Shown: positions 16,001-26,012, counted from the first letter of the stretch. The stretch: DNA of 64,000 nucleotides from Desulforadius tongensis (GCF_016907915.1 NZ_JAFBCW010000005.1:1-64000), one strand, 5' to 3'. The notes: generated from the letters alone by a model not told the origin. Numbers and translations are program-made.

Positions 16001-16297
16001 ATGCAGATTAAGTTGTTTCCCCAGCCGGTGGGTGTAGTGGGGCCGGAACAGTCAATGCTGAAAAAGACAGATAGTAAAATGTCATTTGGAGAAGTGCTCA
16101 ATGACGCTATTAGTAAATTGAATGAAATACAGTTGCATGCCGATGAAGTAAAGTTGAAATTTGTAACCGGTGAAGTTCAGGATATTCACCAGGTCACCAT
16201 TGCCATGCAGGAAGCTAAGATAGCTATGCAGCTGGCGGTGGAGGTGCGCAATAAACTTTTGGAAGCATACCAGGAAGTATCTCGCATGCCACTGTAA
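16001..16297 (+). CDS. fliE: Flagellar hook-basal body complex protein FliE
   Basis: Small adaptor that joins the MS ring to the rod and is needed for rod export. 98 residues; the C-terminal half (TGEVQDIHQVTIAMQEAKIA and LAVEVRNKLLEAYQEVSRM) is the conserved part. Ribosome binding site GGAGG 8 bases before ATG. Eleven bases after flgC in the same operon. Confidence 0.95.
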   Translation: MQIKLFPQPVGVVGPEQSMLKKTDSKMSFGEVLNDAISKLNEIQLHADEVKLKFVTGEVQDIHQVTIAMQEAKIAMQLAVEVRNKLLEAYQEVSRMPL

Positions 16298-16325
16298 TTT
16301 AACCTGCTAGTGGGGAGTGGTTTGT

Positions 16326-17861
16326 TTGAACCTGCGTGACCTGCCGGCCAGGTGGAAGGAGCGGTGGCAAAATTTTACTCAGGCGCAAAAAATAGCCGCG
16401 GTGTTAATTAGTGTTAGCATTGCAGTGTGTTTGTTTTACCTGACGTCTTTTCTGGTACGACCCAATTATGCCCCTCTTTTTAAACACCTAGAAGTGCAGG
16501 AAGCCGGCAAAATAGCTGAGACTTTAAAAGCGCAAAATATTGACTACAGGATTACAGACCAGGGGCGCACCATTGAAGTGCCCGAGGAAAAGGTTTATGA
16601 CCTGCGCATGCAGCTGGCCAGTGAGGGAATTCTGCCCGGAAGCGGCCAGGGTTTTGAGCTTTTTGATCAAACAAAGCTGGCTCAAACCGATTTTGAGCAG
16701 CAGGTGGTTTACCAGCGGGCGCTGCAGGAGGAGCTGAGGCGCAGTATTACTGCCCTTGATGCCGTGGAAGAGGCCCGGGTGCATCTGGTTTTACCGACCA
16801 AAAGTGTTTTTATTGAAGAGGAAGGTACAGCTTCTGCTTCGGTGGTATTGAAGTTAAAGCCCCTGAGCAAATTGACGCCTTCCCAGGTGCGGGGGATTAA
16901 TGACCTGTTAATCGGCAGTGTGGAAGGTTTATCTCCCGAGAATATACATATTATAGATACCCGTGGTAACGTACTGAACGATTTTTTGAAAAACGGTTCA
17001 GACCCTGAACAAATGGCCAACAGCGCAGTTGAGCAGCAGCAGCTGCTGCGCGAAAATATCCAAAGAAGTTACGAAAAAAGATTGAAGCAGTTTCTAACCC
17101 CGGTGTATGGTCCCGGCAAAACGGTGGCCATGGTGTCGGTGGAGCTTGATTTCAGCAAGGCGAAAACCACCAGGACCGAAGTGCTGGCGGGACAGCTGGT
17201 CAGCGAACAGACTGAAAGCTCCAGCGGCAGCAGTGCCGGGAGTGCGGGGGCTGCGGGCACTACTTCGCAGCTGCCGGGCAGTGACTATCCCTTTATGGGC
17301 GGCAGTTCCGGTGAGTACAGCCAGGAAAAGGAAATTAAAAACTATGAAAACGGTAAGGAAGTAACCGTTATAGAACAGCCGCCCGGGGCTATCAAGCGGG
17401 TAACCACCTCTGTAATTGTGGACAGCAGCGTGGAAACGGTGGACCGGGAAGCTATTCAACGGATAGTGGCTGCTGCCATTGGTTACCAGCCGGAGCGCGG
17501 CGATGAAATCATAGTACAAACAATGCCCTTTGATACCAGTGCCCAGGATGCCTTGGACGCCCAGGAAGCCGAGCTGCAGAAACAGCAGGAGCAGAAGCGT
17601 CTTTATACTTTAATCGGCATTGGAGCGGCATTATTAATACTTTTAATTATTGGTTTAAGATTTTTTATCAGCAGAAGACGCCGGGCGAAAATGGCAGAAC
17701 CCGAACCGGTGGTGCCTGTGCCGGTGGGGGATATTGAAGAACAGGCCCAGCAGGAAGTGGCGGCTGCAGATGCCGCCGACCGTACCAAGGACCTGAAAGA
17801 AATGGCCAAGCAAAACCCCAGCGATGTTGCCCAGATTATAAAACTTTGGCTGAAGGAGTAG
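16326..17861 (+). CDS. fliF: Flagellar MS-ring protein FliF
   Basis: Membrane ring that houses the export gate and carries the FliG rotor. A hydrophobic segment at about residues 25-45 (IAAVLISVSIAVCLFYLTSF) and another near 440-460 (LYTLIGIGAALLILLIIGLR) bracket the periplasmic ring-building domains (YRITDQGRTIEVPEEKVYDL in the first). The C-terminal tail binds FliG. TTG 16326 is 9 bases after GGGGAG; a longer GTG start at 16317 overlaps that site. 511 residues, normal length. Confidence 0.95.
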   Translation: MNLRDLPARWKERWQNFTQAQKIAAVLISVSIAVCLFYLTSFLVRPNYAPLFKHLEVQEAGKIAETLKAQNIDYRITDQGRTIEVPEEKVYDLRMQLASEGILPGSGQGFELFDQTKLAQTDFEQQVVYQRALQEELRRSITALDAVEEARVHLVLPTKSVFIEEEGTASASVVLKLKPLSKLTPSQVRGINDLLIGSVEGLSPENIHIIDTRGNVLNDFLKNGSDPEQMANSAVEQQQLLRENIQRSYEKRLKQFLTPVYGPGKTVAMVSVELDFSKAKTTRTEVLAGQLVSEQTESSSGSSAGSAGAAGTTSQLPGSDYPFMGGSSGEYSQEKEIKNYENGKEVTVIEQPPGAIKRVTTSVIVDSSVETVDREAIQRIVAAAIGYQPERGDEIIVQTMPFDTSAQDALDAQEAELQKQQEQKRLYTLIGIGAALLILLIIGLRFFISRRRRAKMAEPEPVVPVPVGDIEEQAQQEVAAADAADRTKDLKEMAKQNPSDVAQIIKLWLKE

Positions 17862-17867
17862 GTTTTT

Positions 17868-18875
17868 ATGGCCAGTAATTTAAGCGGAGAGCAAAAGGCA
17901 GCGGTGCTGCTGATGAGCTTAGGTTCCGACCTGTCGTCAAAGGTGCTGAAGCACGGCTTTTCCGATGAAGAGATTGAGCTGATCACCAGTGTAATTACTG
18001 ACATGGATCATATATCCAGTGAAGAAACCAGTGCGGTGATAGAAGAGTTTTACCAGCTGCACCAAGCCAGGAGTTACGTGCTCAGCGGCGGTTTGGATTA
18101 CGCCAAAGACCTGCTGGAAAAAACTGTGGGACCGGTAAAAACGCAGGAAATTTTGGAAAAAATATCCCAAAGCTTACAGAAGGTTCCCTTTCAAAATCTG
18201 CGTAAGAGCGACCCCAGGCAGCTGATAAGCTTTATCCGGGACGAGAACCCGCAGACCATTGCCTTCGTGCTGGCTCATCTTAAGCCGGATCAAGCTGCCG
18301 CGGTGCTGTCTGAGCTGCCCCCTGAAGTTCAGGCCGATGTATCCCGCAGGGTGGCGGTACTTGACCGCACCTCGCCGGACATTGCTAAAGAAATAGAGCA
18401 GGTGCTGGAGCGCAAGCTGTCCACTGTGGTCAGCACCGAGGAGACCGTTGTCGGCGGAATTAAGAGTTTGGTTAATATTCTAAACAAGGTTGACCGCTCC
18501 ACAGAAAAAGCTATTTTTGAGCACCTGGAAGCAACGTACCCGGACTTAGCCGAGGAAGTACGCCGCTTGATGTTCATCTTCGAGGACATTGTCAAGCTGC
18601 ATGACGTGTCTATCCAAAAGGTGCTGCGTGAAGTGGATACCAAGGACCTGGCGCTGGCCATGCGCGGTGCCAACAGTGAAGTGAACGAGCGCATATTCAA
18701 GAACATGTCCAAACGGGCCTCTGAAATGCTGAGGGAAGAAATAGACTACATGGGCCCGGTACGCCTGCGGGATGTGGAACAAGCGCAGCAGAAGATTGTA
18801 AATGTTATTCGCAAACTGGAGGAAAGCGGCGAGATTGTTATTTCCCGGGGTGGGGAGGATGCCTTGATTGTCTAG
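17868..18875 (+). CDS. fliG: Flagellar motor switch protein FliG
   Basis: Rotor protein that couples stator torque to rotation. 335 residues with the expected N domain (LSGEQKAAVLLMSLGSDLSS), middle domain (QLISFIRDENPQTIAFVLAH) and charged C-terminal torque helix (LALAMRGANSEVNERIFKNM). Six bases after fliF; its end overlaps fliH. Confidence 0.97.
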   Translation: MASNLSGEQKAAVLLMSLGSDLSSKVLKHGFSDEEIELITSVITDMDHISSEETSAVIEEFYQLHQARSYVLSGGLDYAKDLLEKTVGPVKTQEILEKISQSLQKVPFQNLRKSDPRQLISFIRDENPQTIAFVLAHLKPDQAAAVLSELPPEVQADVSRRVAVLDRTSPDIAKEIEQVLERKLSTVVSTEETVVGGIKSLVNILNKVDRSTEKAIFEHLEATYPDLAEEVRRLMFIFEDIVKLHDVSIQKVLREVDTKDLALAMRGANSEVNERIFKNMSKRASEMLREEIDYMGPVRLRDVEQAQQKIVNVIRKLEESGEIVISRGGEDALIV

Positions 18876-19569
18876 GATAATAAAGGGTGCTGTGGTGGAT
18901 GGTGCCCCGCTGGTTTTGGAATTAAAGAAAAAATTTAACCAAACACCGGATGAAGAAAACACCATCACCCCGGAGGAACAGGCTGACGCCCTGCTGGAGG
19001 AAGCAAACCGCCGGGCAGCGGAAATAGTAAACGAAGCCCGGCGGGAAGCAGATGAGCTGCTGGAAAAAGCCAGGGCGGAAGCGGAAGAAATAAAGGTCGC
19101 GGCCCAGCAGCAGGGATATCAGGATGCCCTGCAGCAGGCCGAGGATGAAGCGGCAGAAATTCGCCGCCGGGCCCGGGAAGTATTAAACCAGGCAGAAGAA
19201 TTCCGCCGCCAGACCCTGGAAGCGATGGAGCAGGAAATTATTTCCCTGGGGGTGGAAATTGCGGAAAAGTACATTGCCGCCCAGCTGAAGCTGGAACCGG
19301 ATACAATAGTGGCGGTGGCCCAGGAAGCCATTCAGCTGGTTAAGGACCGGGAAAGGGTGACTGTATATGTAAACCCCGATGAGCTGCCGGTGTACATGGA
19401 AAAAAAGCAGCAGCTGGAACAATCCCTGTCCGACCGGACCACCCTGGTTATCATTGCCGCCCCCCAGGTTAAACCGGGGGGCTGCCTGGTGGATACCGAC
19501 CGGGGGACGGTGGATGCCACCGCCGATGCCCGATGGCAGGAAATATTGAAAGCTATTTATCCCTCGTAA
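18868..19569 (+). CDS. fliH: Flagellar assembly protein FliH
   Basis: Stator-like regulator of the FliI export ATPase. A long Glu/Ala/Arg coiled coil (about residues 30-110) leads to a C-terminal domain related to the ATP-synthase delta/b subunits ([20 protein letters not shown]). TTG start overlapping the fliG stop by 8 bases, behind GGGGAGG, so the two are coupled. 233 residues. Confidence 0.93.
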   Translation: MSRIIKGAVVDGAPLVLELKKKFNQTPDEENTITPEEQADALLEEANRRAAEIVNEARREADELLEKARAEAEEIKVAAQQQGYQDALQQAEDEAAEIRRRAREVLNQAEEFRRQTLEAMEQEIISLGVEIAEKYIAAQLKLEPDTIVAVAQEAIQLVKDRERVTVYVNPDELPVYMEKKQQLEQSLSDRTTLVIIAAPQVKPGGCLVDTDRGTVDATADARWQEILKAIYPS

Positions 19570-19579
19570 AGGGGTGACA

Positions 19580-20908
19580 GTGTTGGACCGAACAGTTGAC
19601 TTAACTGCAGTGCGCCAGCGGGTGCAGAGGGCAAAACCCATTAAACTGCTTGGACAAGTTACCCGGGTGGTGGGGTTAACTGTGGAAGTGCAGGGAATTA
19701 CCGCCCGCATAGGGGAAGTGTGTGAAATCAGGGTGCCGGGTGAGGAGCAGGCTGTTTATGCCGAGGTGGTGGGTTTTAAGGAACGCAACTCGCTTTTAAT
19801 GCCGCTGGGGGAACTGCGGGGTATTTACCCCGGCTGTTCGGTGCTGCCCACCGGGCAGGCGTTTTCCGTGCGGGTGGGGGAGCATCTGCTGGGGCAGGTG
19901 TTGGACGGCCTGGGCCGGCCCATAGAAGGCCGGTTTGACCCGGAAGCGGGGGAGCTTTACCCGGTGGACAATGAACCGCCCAACCCGCTGCAGCGCCGGC
20001 GCATTACCACCGTGCTGCCCACCGGGGTGCGGGCCATTGACGCGCTGCTGACCTGCGGGTGCGGCCAGCGTATCGGCATCTTTGCCGGCAGCGGTGTGGG
20101 TAAAAGTACCCTTTTGGGTATGGTGGCCAAGCACGGCAGTGCCGATGTCAACGTTATTGCGCTGATCGGTGAGCGGGGGCGGGAGGTGCTGGATTTTATA
20201 GAATCGGACCTGGGTTCCCAGGGGTTGGCCAAATCGGTGGTGGTAGCCGCCACCTCCGATCAACCGGCCTTGGTTCGCCTGAAGGGAGCCTTTGTGGCCA
20301 CCGCCATAGCGGAATATTTCAGAGATCAGGGCAAAGATGTAATGCTGATGATGGATTCCGTAACCCGCTTTGCTATGGCCCAGAGGGAAGTGGGCCTGGC
20401 AGTGGGAGAACCGCCGGCCACCAGGGGGTACACCCCTTCGGTGTTTGCGCTGCTGCCCAAACTTTTGGAGCGCTCCGGTATGGGTAAACACGGTTCCATT
20501 ACCGCCTTCTATACCGTGCTGGTGGACGGCGATGATATGAATGAACCCATTGCCGATGCAGTGCGCGGTATACTGGACGGTCATATAGTGTTATCCAGAA
20601 AACTGGCTGCCAGCAACCATTACCCGTCCATTGATGTACTGCAGAGTGTCAGCCGGGTGATGCCGGATATTGCAGAACCGGAGCACATAGACAGTGCCGG
20701 CAGGGTAAGGGATTTAATGGCCGCCTACCGGGAATCTGAGGATCTAATAAACATCGGGGCCTATGTAATGGGTTCCAACCCCAGGGTGGATTTGGCTATT
20801 AAGAAAAATGAAGAAATAAATAACTTTTTAAAGCAAAAACCCGATGAATACAGCCAGTACAGCCAGACAATAGAAACACTGTACCAGCTGGTTGCGGAGG
20901 TTGATTAA
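19580..20908 (+). CDS. fliI: Flagellum-specific ATPase FliI
   Basis: Hexameric ATPase of the type III export apparatus, related to F1-beta. Walker A is [14 protein letters not shown] (about residue 165), followed by [12 protein letters not shown] and Walker [20 protein letters not shown]. Starts GTG 19574, GTG 19580 and TTG 19583 are in frame; AAAGGGG overlaps the first, so 19580 is preferred. The stop overlaps the fliJ ATG (TAATG). Confidence 0.97.
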   Translation: MLDRTVDLTAVRQRVQRAKPIKLLGQVTRVVGLTVEVQGITARIGEVCEIRVPGEEQAVYAEVVGFKERNSLLMPLGELRGIYPGCSVLPTGQAFSVRVGEHLLGQVLDGLGRPIEGRFDPEAGELYPVDNEPPNPLQRRRITTVLPTGVRAIDALLTCGCGQRIGIFAGSGVGKSTLLGMVAKHGSADVNVIALIGERGREVLDFIESDLGSQGLAKSVVVAATSDQPALVRLKGAFVATAIAEYFRDQGKDVMLMMDSVTRFAMAQREVGLAVGEPPATRGYTPSVFALLPKLLERSGMGKHGSITAFYTVLVDGDDMNEPIADAVRGILDGHIVLSRKLAASNHYPSIDVLQSVSRVMPDIAEPEHIDSAGRVRDLMAAYRESEDLINIGAYVMGSNPRVDLAIKKNEEINNFLKQKPDEYSQYSQTIETLYQLVAEVD

Positions 20909-21348
20909 TGAAAAAATTTAGCTTTCGCCTGGAAGCAGTGTTAGATCAGCGGAAAAAAAAGGAACAACAAGCGTTAGTGGCCCAAAGTGAGGCTGAAAAG
21001 ATGTATCAGGAGCAGCTGGCGGCTCTGGAGCACACCAGAAGACTTTTAAACGAATCTCTGCAGGCTCCAGGATGCCGGGATTTGGCCGGTGAATTACACC
21101 GGGTGCTGTACCGGGAACACCTGAAATCAAAGATTGCCCGGCAGAGCTGCCGGGTACAGCAGGCGAAAGAAAAATTGGATGAAGCCCGGCGGGCGGCCAT
21201 GCTGGCCAGGCAGGAACGCCTGGTAATAGAAAAATTAAAGGAGCGGCAGCTTGAAGAATACCTGCAGCATATGCGCGTGATGGAAGAAAAGCTGGCCGAT
21301 GAGCTGGCCACCGGGCTTTACAACCGCAAGCAGCACTCTGTGGGGTGA
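20908..21348 (+). CDS. fliJ: Flagellar export protein FliJ
   Basis: Coiled-coil stalk that links the FliI hexamer to FlhA. 146 residues, nearly all charged heptads, starting [20 protein letters not shown], the usual FliJ start. Overlaps fliI by one base and reaches the fliK reading frame. Sequence conservation is low in this family; the position makes the call secure. Confidence 0.93.
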   Translation: MKKFSFRLEAVLDQRKKKEQQALVAQSEAEKMYQEQLAALEHTRRLLNESLQAPGCRDLAGELHRVLYREHLKSKIARQSCRVQQAKEKLDEARRAAMLARQERLVIEKLKERQLEEYLQHMRVMEEKLADELATGLYNRKQHSVG

Positions 21349-21386
21349 TGCTATATATTATTACGTGGAAAGGAGGTGTTTTCAGG

Positions 21387-22796
21387 GTGCAGGTAAACGG
21401 GAATCTGCCGCAAATAACCACCGGTAAAGCCCCTGCTGATTCTAAAGCAATTGACAAGGGTGATAATGGCGGCTTTTTAATGTTCCTTTTTGGGGGGGCG
21501 CAAAACCAGGGCGGTAAATCCATGCGGGCGGAAGAAGAAAAGCCCGCGGGGCAGCAGGCGGCAGGCATGCTGATACCGGTTCCGCTGCCCGGCGTTGATT
21601 TTCAGCTTGACGGGGGCGGGCAGGCAGGAGAGGGCCGGGATTTATCCCTCCGCCAGCTGTTTGGGGAAATAAAAATGCTGCTGGCCGGTATGCAGGATGG
21701 CTTACCCGCTGATGCGGCCAAAATACTGAAAGATATTCAAAACCGGCTGGAAGCTCAGCTGGCCCGGGCTGATGTACAGAGCCGGCCGAACCCGGAACTG
21801 GCGGCTCAGCTGAAGGAGCTGGTGCAAATTTTACAGGCCGGGCAGCGGGATGAACTGCTGCCAAAATTAACCGCTTTTCAAAGCCGTTTAGAGCAGTTTT
21901 TTTCCGAACAGTTAGAAAATCATCGTTTGGTAAAATTGGATACCGCAGGTGCCGGGACCGGCAGGCCGGGTGAAGCAGTGCCTCTGCCGGAAACGCTTGG
22001 TAAAAGCAGGCCGGCGGCTGCAGGGGAAGAGATGGATCCCGTGCTGTCTAAAGTGGGGAAGAATGAACAGCCGGGTGATATTAATAAACAGGGCGCGGTA
22101 TTGAAAGCGGTGAAAACAGAAAACCGCCCCAACGGCGGCCAATTGATGAAAGATATTTCTGCCAAACAGGTAGAGCAGCCGGCAGATAACCGGCAGCAGA
22201 GTGACAGGGCCGGGGTAAACAGCGCGGTGGAAACAAGGGCTGCAGCAAATACAGCTCCAACTGGGGAAAGCAGTCAAAACCGGACCGTTCAAAACTTTAC
22301 AGCGCATGTAATACCCGGCGGCACACCCGCTCCAGGGGCCAAACCCGATGGCGATGTGCAGGTCAGCCAATTGGGTTCCCGCCTGGCGGAACTGGTTAAG
22401 GAGATGTCTGTAAAACAGCAGCCCAATCAAACCAGCATTCGCTTGAAGCTGGAGCCGAAACACCTGGGTGAAATCACTGTCCACCTGTCCTGCAATCGGG
22501 GGGAGGTCAGTGCCCGGTTTTACGCCGCCACCATCCAGGCTAAAGAGGCACTGGAAGCATCTATGCCCCAAATTCGCGACGCGCTGTTTCAGCAGCAGGT
22601 GAGGTTGAGCGAGGCCAGTGTCTTTTGGGGGCAGGGAAGCGGTCAGTGGGAAAGACAGCAGCAGCAGAACCGCTCCCGGGGCCGCGGCGGAAGCGGCGGT
22701 TTATACAGGGATAGAGCGGTGGAAGTAATTCAGGAAACTGCCGGGGCGGGCAGTGAAAGCAAAACAGGTGCCGATGGACTGAACCTGCTTGTTTAA
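21387..22796 (+). CDS. fliK: Flagellar hook-length control protein FliK
   Basis: Exported molecular ruler that sets hook length and switches export specificity. The N-terminal two thirds is long, Gln/Ala/Gly-rich and probably disordered; the C-terminal Flg_hook domain is clear at about residues 345-420 (TSIRLKLEPKHLGEITVHLS; LFQQQVRLSEASVFWGQG). GTG 21387 sits 8 bases after AAAGGAGGTG; an upstream ATG at 21345 overlapping fliJ has no such site. 469 residues. Confidence 0.93.
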   Translation: MQVNGNLPQITTGKAPADSKAIDKGDNGGFLMFLFGGAQNQGGKSMRAEEEKPAGQQAAGMLIPVPLPGVDFQLDGGGQAGEGRDLSLRQLFGEIKMLLAGMQDGLPADAAKILKDIQNRLEAQLARADVQSRPNPELAAQLKELVQILQAGQRDELLPKLTAFQSRLEQFFSEQLENHRLVKLDTAGAGTGRPGEAVPLPETLGKSRPAAAGEEMDPVLSKVGKNEQPGDINKQGAVLKAVKTENRPNGGQLMKDISAKQVEQPADNRQQSDRAGVNSAVETRAAANTAPTGESSQNRTVQNFTAHVIPGGTPAPGAKPDGDVQVSQLGSRLAELVKEMSVKQQPNQTSIRLKLEPKHLGEITVHLSCNRGEVSARFYAATIQAKEALEASMPQIRDALFQQQVRLSEASVFWGQGSGQWERQQQQNRSRGRGGSGGLYRDRAVEVIQETAGAGSESKTGADGLNLLV

Positions 22797-22823
22797 TTAC
22801 TACCGGGGAAGGGAGAGATAAAG

Positions 22824-23225
22824 GTGTCTGTTAACCCGGTGTCCAATGATTTGTACCTGCCGGAAAAACAGGTAACAAAACCGAAAAAGGAACTGGATAA
22901 GGATGCTTTTTTGCGCATCATGATTGAGCAGCTGAAAAATCAAGACCCCACTTCGCCGATGGATTCCGACAAGTTTATCAGTCAAATGGCTCAGTTTACA
23001 ATGATGGAGCAGTTAACCAATATGAACAGCAGGTTTGAAGACCTGCTGCAGTGGCAGCAGTTGAATTACGGCAGCAGCTTGATTGGTAGAAAGGTTTTAC
23101 TGGTGGACGGCGAAGGGACTGTAACGGGACCGGTGGATAAGGTGCAGGTGACAAATGGTTCCGTAAAAGTGGTGGTAGGCGGTACCGCCTATGATATTAA
23201 CAAAATTGTTTCTGTAGAAGCTTAA
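22824..23225 (+). CDS. flgD: Flagellar hook assembly scaffold FlgD
   Basis: Hook cap that guides FlgE assembly. 133 residues: conserved N domain LDKDAFLRIMIEQLKNQDPT, SPMDSDKFISQMAQFTMMEQ, then a small C-terminal beta domain (SLIGRKVLLVDGEGTVTG). It is shorter than proteobacterial FlgD because the tudor-like insertion is missing, as is usual in Firmicutes. GTG start after GGGAGAG. Confidence 0.94.
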   Translation: MSVNPVSNDLYLPEKQVTKPKKELDKDAFLRIMIEQLKNQDPTSPMDSDKFISQMAQFTMMEQLTNMNSRFEDLLQWQQLNYGSSLIGRKVLLVDGEGTVTGPVDKVQVTNGSVKVVVGGTAYDINKIVSVEA

Positions 23226-23254
23226 TTATATGATTGGCAGTAGAGGTGTAGAAA

Positions 23255-23641
23255 GTGGTTGGTAAAATTAATTATATTCCGCAGCCCCGGGTGGAGCCGG
23301 CTGGAACTCCCAACGCCCGGAATAATATCCCGGCTGCAGGTTCAAGCTTTGCGGAACTGCTGCGGGAGAAGACTGCCAGGCAGCAGCCGGTAAAGCTATC
23401 GGCCCACGCCCAAAAAAGGCTGCAGCAGAGAAACATTGTACTGGGTGCCGCTGAAATGGCCAAAATCAGCCGGGCCATGCAGAGGGCTGAGACTAAGGGA
23501 GCAAAGGATTCGCTGCTGATGTATGGTGATTTGGCGCTGATAGCCAATATAAAGAATAAAACGGTGGTTACCGCTGTGGATGGGCATAGTTTAAAGGACT
23601 ATGTTTTTACCAACATAGACAGCGCGGTAATTATAAAGTAG
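23255..23641 (+). CDS. TIGR02530-family flagellar operon protein
   Basis: Small protein found between flgD and flgE in many Firmicutes; the role is not settled. The family core is KLSAHAQKRLQQRNIVLGAA, then MYGDLALIANIKNKTVVTAV and DGHSLKDYVFTNIDSAVIIK. The first 30 residues are Pro-rich. 128 residues, GTG start. Position and sequence both support the call. Confidence 0.9.
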   Translation: MVGKINYIPQPRVEPAGTPNARNNIPAAGSSFAELLREKTARQQPVKLSAHAQKRLQQRNIVLGAAEMAKISRAMQRAETKGAKDSLLMYGDLALIANIKNKTVVTAVDGHSLKDYVFTNIDSAVIIK

Positions 23642-23736
23642 AAGGACAGAATAAGCAGCCGGCCCGCAAGGAGGCTGCCCGGCCGCTGACCGACTGATGC
23701 GGCCTGCTGATTAAAAAACAGGGAGGGCAATTTGAT

Positions 23737-24696
23737 ATGCTGCGTTCATTGTACAGTGGTATTGCTGGATTGGGTACCCACCGCACCAAAATGGATGTTA
23801 TCGGCAATAACATTGCCAATGTTAATACTACCGGTTTTAAAAGTTCCAGGACCAACTTTCAGGATGTTTTATATCAAAAAATAAAATCGGGCGGTAACAG
23901 CAGAAATGCTGCCTTTATTGGTACCGGTGTAGATGTGGCCGGTATCAGTACGGATTTCGGCCAGGGTGCAACCCAGAATACCGGCCGGACACTGGACCTG
24001 GCTATTAACGGCAATGGCTTTTTTGTGGTTTCCGATGCTGATTTGGTGGACGCATCGGGCGCTATAAAGACTTTTACAAATGATGGGACCGGCGTTGATG
24101 GTATTAAGGGTAAATACACCCGGGACGGTATCATGTTTATAGATAAGGACGGTTATATTGTCAACTCCAACGGCTTGAAGCTCATTGGCAGAATTGACGA
24201 TGGGAATGGCAGCAGCGACCCCAAAGATGACCAGTACGGTGCGATAAGAATTTTATTAACGGATCATAATGGGGATAAGCTCACGGTGGAATCAATTAAT
24301 ATCGGGCCTGACGGGACAATTACCGGCACTTATACCAATGGCGACAGGATACAGTTTGATGACGGCAGCGGAACCTACCGGGATCCCAGCGGTGCCGGCC
24401 CCTTTAAAAACTCGGTGCAAATAGCCATTGCCTCTTTCGGCAATAATGAAGGCCTGGATAAAATCGGCAGCAACCTGTATGCCGAGGCTAAAGATGTGTC
24501 CGGTAAAGCTGTGTACAGTACCGCTGCCGATATGGAATCTGTTTCCGTTGCCTCCGGCTACCTGGAAATGTCCAATGTGGACTTATCCAACGAGTTTGTA
24601 AATATGATTACCACCCAGCGGGGGTTCCAGGCCAACGCCCGCACCATTACCGTTTCAGACCAGATGCTTGAAGAATTGGTTAACTTAAAGCGTTAG
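23737..24696 (+). CDS. flgE: Flagellar hook protein FlgE
   Basis: Subunit of the hook, the universal joint of the flagellum. N-terminal rod/hook motif MLRSLYSGIAGLGTHRTKMD, VIGNNIANVNTTGFKSSRTN, the LDLAINGNGFFVVSD segment, and the C-terminal VDLSNEFVNMITTQRGFQAN. At 319 residues it is small for FlgE, with a short outer domain. GGGAGGG precedes ATG. The 95 bases before it contain a GC-rich imperfect hairpin (23657-23690) without a T-run. FlbD, often encoded next, is absent. Confidence 0.93.
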   Translation: MLRSLYSGIAGLGTHRTKMDVIGNNIANVNTTGFKSSRTNFQDVLYQKIKSGGNSRNAAFIGTGVDVAGISTDFGQGATQNTGRTLDLAINGNGFFVVSDADLVDASGAIKTFTNDGTGVDGIKGKYTRDGIMFIDKDGYIVNSNGLKLIGRIDDGNGSSDPKDDQYGAIRILLTDHNGDKLTVESINIGPDGTITGTYTNGDRIQFDDGSGTYRDPSGAGPFKNSVQIAIASFGNNEGLDKIGSNLYAEAKDVSGKAVYSTAADMESVSVASGYLEMSNVDLSNEFVNMITTQRGFQANARTITVSDQMLEELVNLKR

Positions 24697-24731
24697 TTAA
24701 ATAATTAAAACAGAAAACAAAGGTGAGGTTA

Positions 24732-25184
24732 ATGCCCAAAGGAAATGCTGAACAAGGTAAAAAGTCTAATAAAATAATAATTATTGCCTTACTGGCTTTA
24801 AATCTGCTGATAGGTGGGGCTGTTGCCGGTTACTTCATATTTTTAAAGCCTTCGCCAGGAGAGCCCCAGCCTCCTAAATTAACCAGCGCAGAGTTGGGGG
24901 AGATGCTGGTTAATTTGGCAGACCCCAGCGGTGTGCATTACCTGCGCTTCACCGCTGTGATGGTATACCCGGAAAAAGAAAAGGAATTAGCTGAAGAATT
25001 GAATGAGAAGAGTCATATCATCAAGCATACTGTAATTACCCTGCTTCGCGATAAGAAACTGGAAGATGTACAGCCCCCCGACAGCATTGAAAAGGTTCAG
25101 CGTGAGATGACCGAGGCAATTAACAAGAAACTTGAACACGGCAAGATAACTAGAATTTATTTTACCGAATACCTCACCCAGTAG
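24732..25184 (+). CDS. fliL: Flagellar basal body-associated protein FliL
   Basis: Single-pass membrane protein near the stator that supports torque. A membrane helix at about residues 15-35 (IIIIALLALNLLIGGAVAGY) is followed by a periplasmic domain (SGVHYLRFTAVMVYPEKEKE; HIIKHTVITLLRDKKLEDVQ). ATG 24732 follows GGTGAGG; GTG 24723 lies upstream in frame. 150 residues. motAB are not nearby. Confidence 0.93.
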   Translation: MPKGNAEQGKKSNKIIIIALLALNLLIGGAVAGYFIFLKPSPGEPQPPKLTSAELGEMLVNLADPSGVHYLRFTAVMVYPEKEKELAEELNEKSHIIKHTVITLLRDKKLEDVQPPDSIEKVQREMTEAINKKLEHGKITRIYFTEYLTQ

Positions 25185-25192
25185 GTGATAAC

Positions 25193-25606
25193 ATGATGAC
25201 CCAGGAAGAAATTCAAGCCTTTATGGAAAAACTGCAGCAGTCAAAGGATGAATCTAGGGAAGAAGAAAAGGGGGAAGGCGCCGTTAAACCGGTGCGCTTC
25301 CCTCCCATTAAACCTGAAGGTATTCGAGAAATTAAGTCCAGTTTAGTTCATTTTGAAGATATTACGGTAAAAATTTATGCTGAGCTGGGGCAGACCAGTA
25401 TAAAAATTAAGGACCTGTTAAATCTTGAAGCCGGGTCGGTGCTGGAGCTGAACAAAGCTGCCGGTGAGTCGGTGGATGTGTATATCAATGACAGGCACTT
25501 TGCCCGGGGTGAAATTCTGGTTACCAATGATTACTTTGCGGTGCGTTTAAATAAGATTCTGCGGCCCGGTCACAAATTGTCTGAAAGGGTTCAGGAAGGT
25601 AAATAA
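25193..25606 (+). CDS. fliN: Short FliN-type motor switch protein
   Basis: The C-terminal SpoA domain (about residues 55-130) shows the FliN pattern: VKIYAELGQTSIKIKDLLNL, EAGSVLELNKAAGESVDVYI, NDRHFARGEILVTNDYFAVR. The first 50 residues begin with a FliN/FliM-type EEIQAFMEKLQ helix. Bacteria of this type usually encode fliM and fliY at this place; here they lie at 38576-40748 and this short paralogue holds the old site, so the genome has two SpoA-type FliN proteins. The C-ring stoichiometry of the two cannot be told. 137 residues. Confidence 0.88.
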   Translation: MMTQEEIQAFMEKLQQSKDESREEEKGEGAVKPVRFPPIKPEGIREIKSSLVHFEDITVKIYAELGQTSIKIKDLLNLEAGSVLELNKAAGESVDVYINDRHFARGEILVTNDYFAVRLNKILRPGHKLSERVQEGK

Positions 25607-25613
25607 TATTATT

Positions 25614-26012
25614 ATGGATAAAGAAGTTCTGTATGCCTTTGTTAGAACGCTGCTGGCCCTGCCGCTGGTTTTGGTGCTGGCCTATTTGTTAATTAAGTAC
25701 GGTATTGCCCGCCGGGGAACGGTTTATACCGGGGGACACCGCCGCAGGATGCGGGTGGTGGAACAGATGCCGCTGGGGGCTAAGGGCTGGCTCAGCCTGG
25801 TGGAGGTGGGCGGGAGGTATTACCTGCTGGCCCATTCTGAAAATGGATTTACGCTGGTAAAAGAGTATGATTCTTTACCGGAGGTCATAGAAAGGGGCGG
25901 GCTGAACCATTCGCTGCCCAGTTTTCACCAAATTTTAAAGGGTAAATTAAAACCGGGTGCCGGCCGGACAAGGAAAGAAGAAACAGAAGGAGATAATGGC
26001 CGTGAGGGTTAA
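25614..26012 (+). CDS. fliO: Flagellar biosynthetic protein FliO
   Basis: Membrane protein that helps FliP assemble. One hydrophobic helix at residues 7-28 (YAFVRTLLALPLVLVLAYLL) and then a small cytosolic domain (MRVVEQMPLGAKGWLSLVEV). 132 residues. Overlaps the fliP start by 17 bases, and the order fliO-P-Q-R is the usual one. Confidence 0.9.
   Translation: MDKEVLYAFVRTLLALPLVLVLAYLLIKYGIARRGTVYTGGHRRRMRVVEQMPLGAKGWLSLVEVGGRYYLLAHSENGFTLVKEYDSLPEVIERGGLNHSLPSFHQILKGKLKPGAGRTRKEETEGDNGREG

Noticed and set aside
19796-20584. Minus-strand frame of 262 codons opposite fliI
   Set aside because: His/Gly-rich shadow product lying wholly within the clear fliI gene.
23657-23690. GC-rich hairpin before flgE as a terminator
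   Set aside because: No T-run follows and the genes on both sides belong to one operon.
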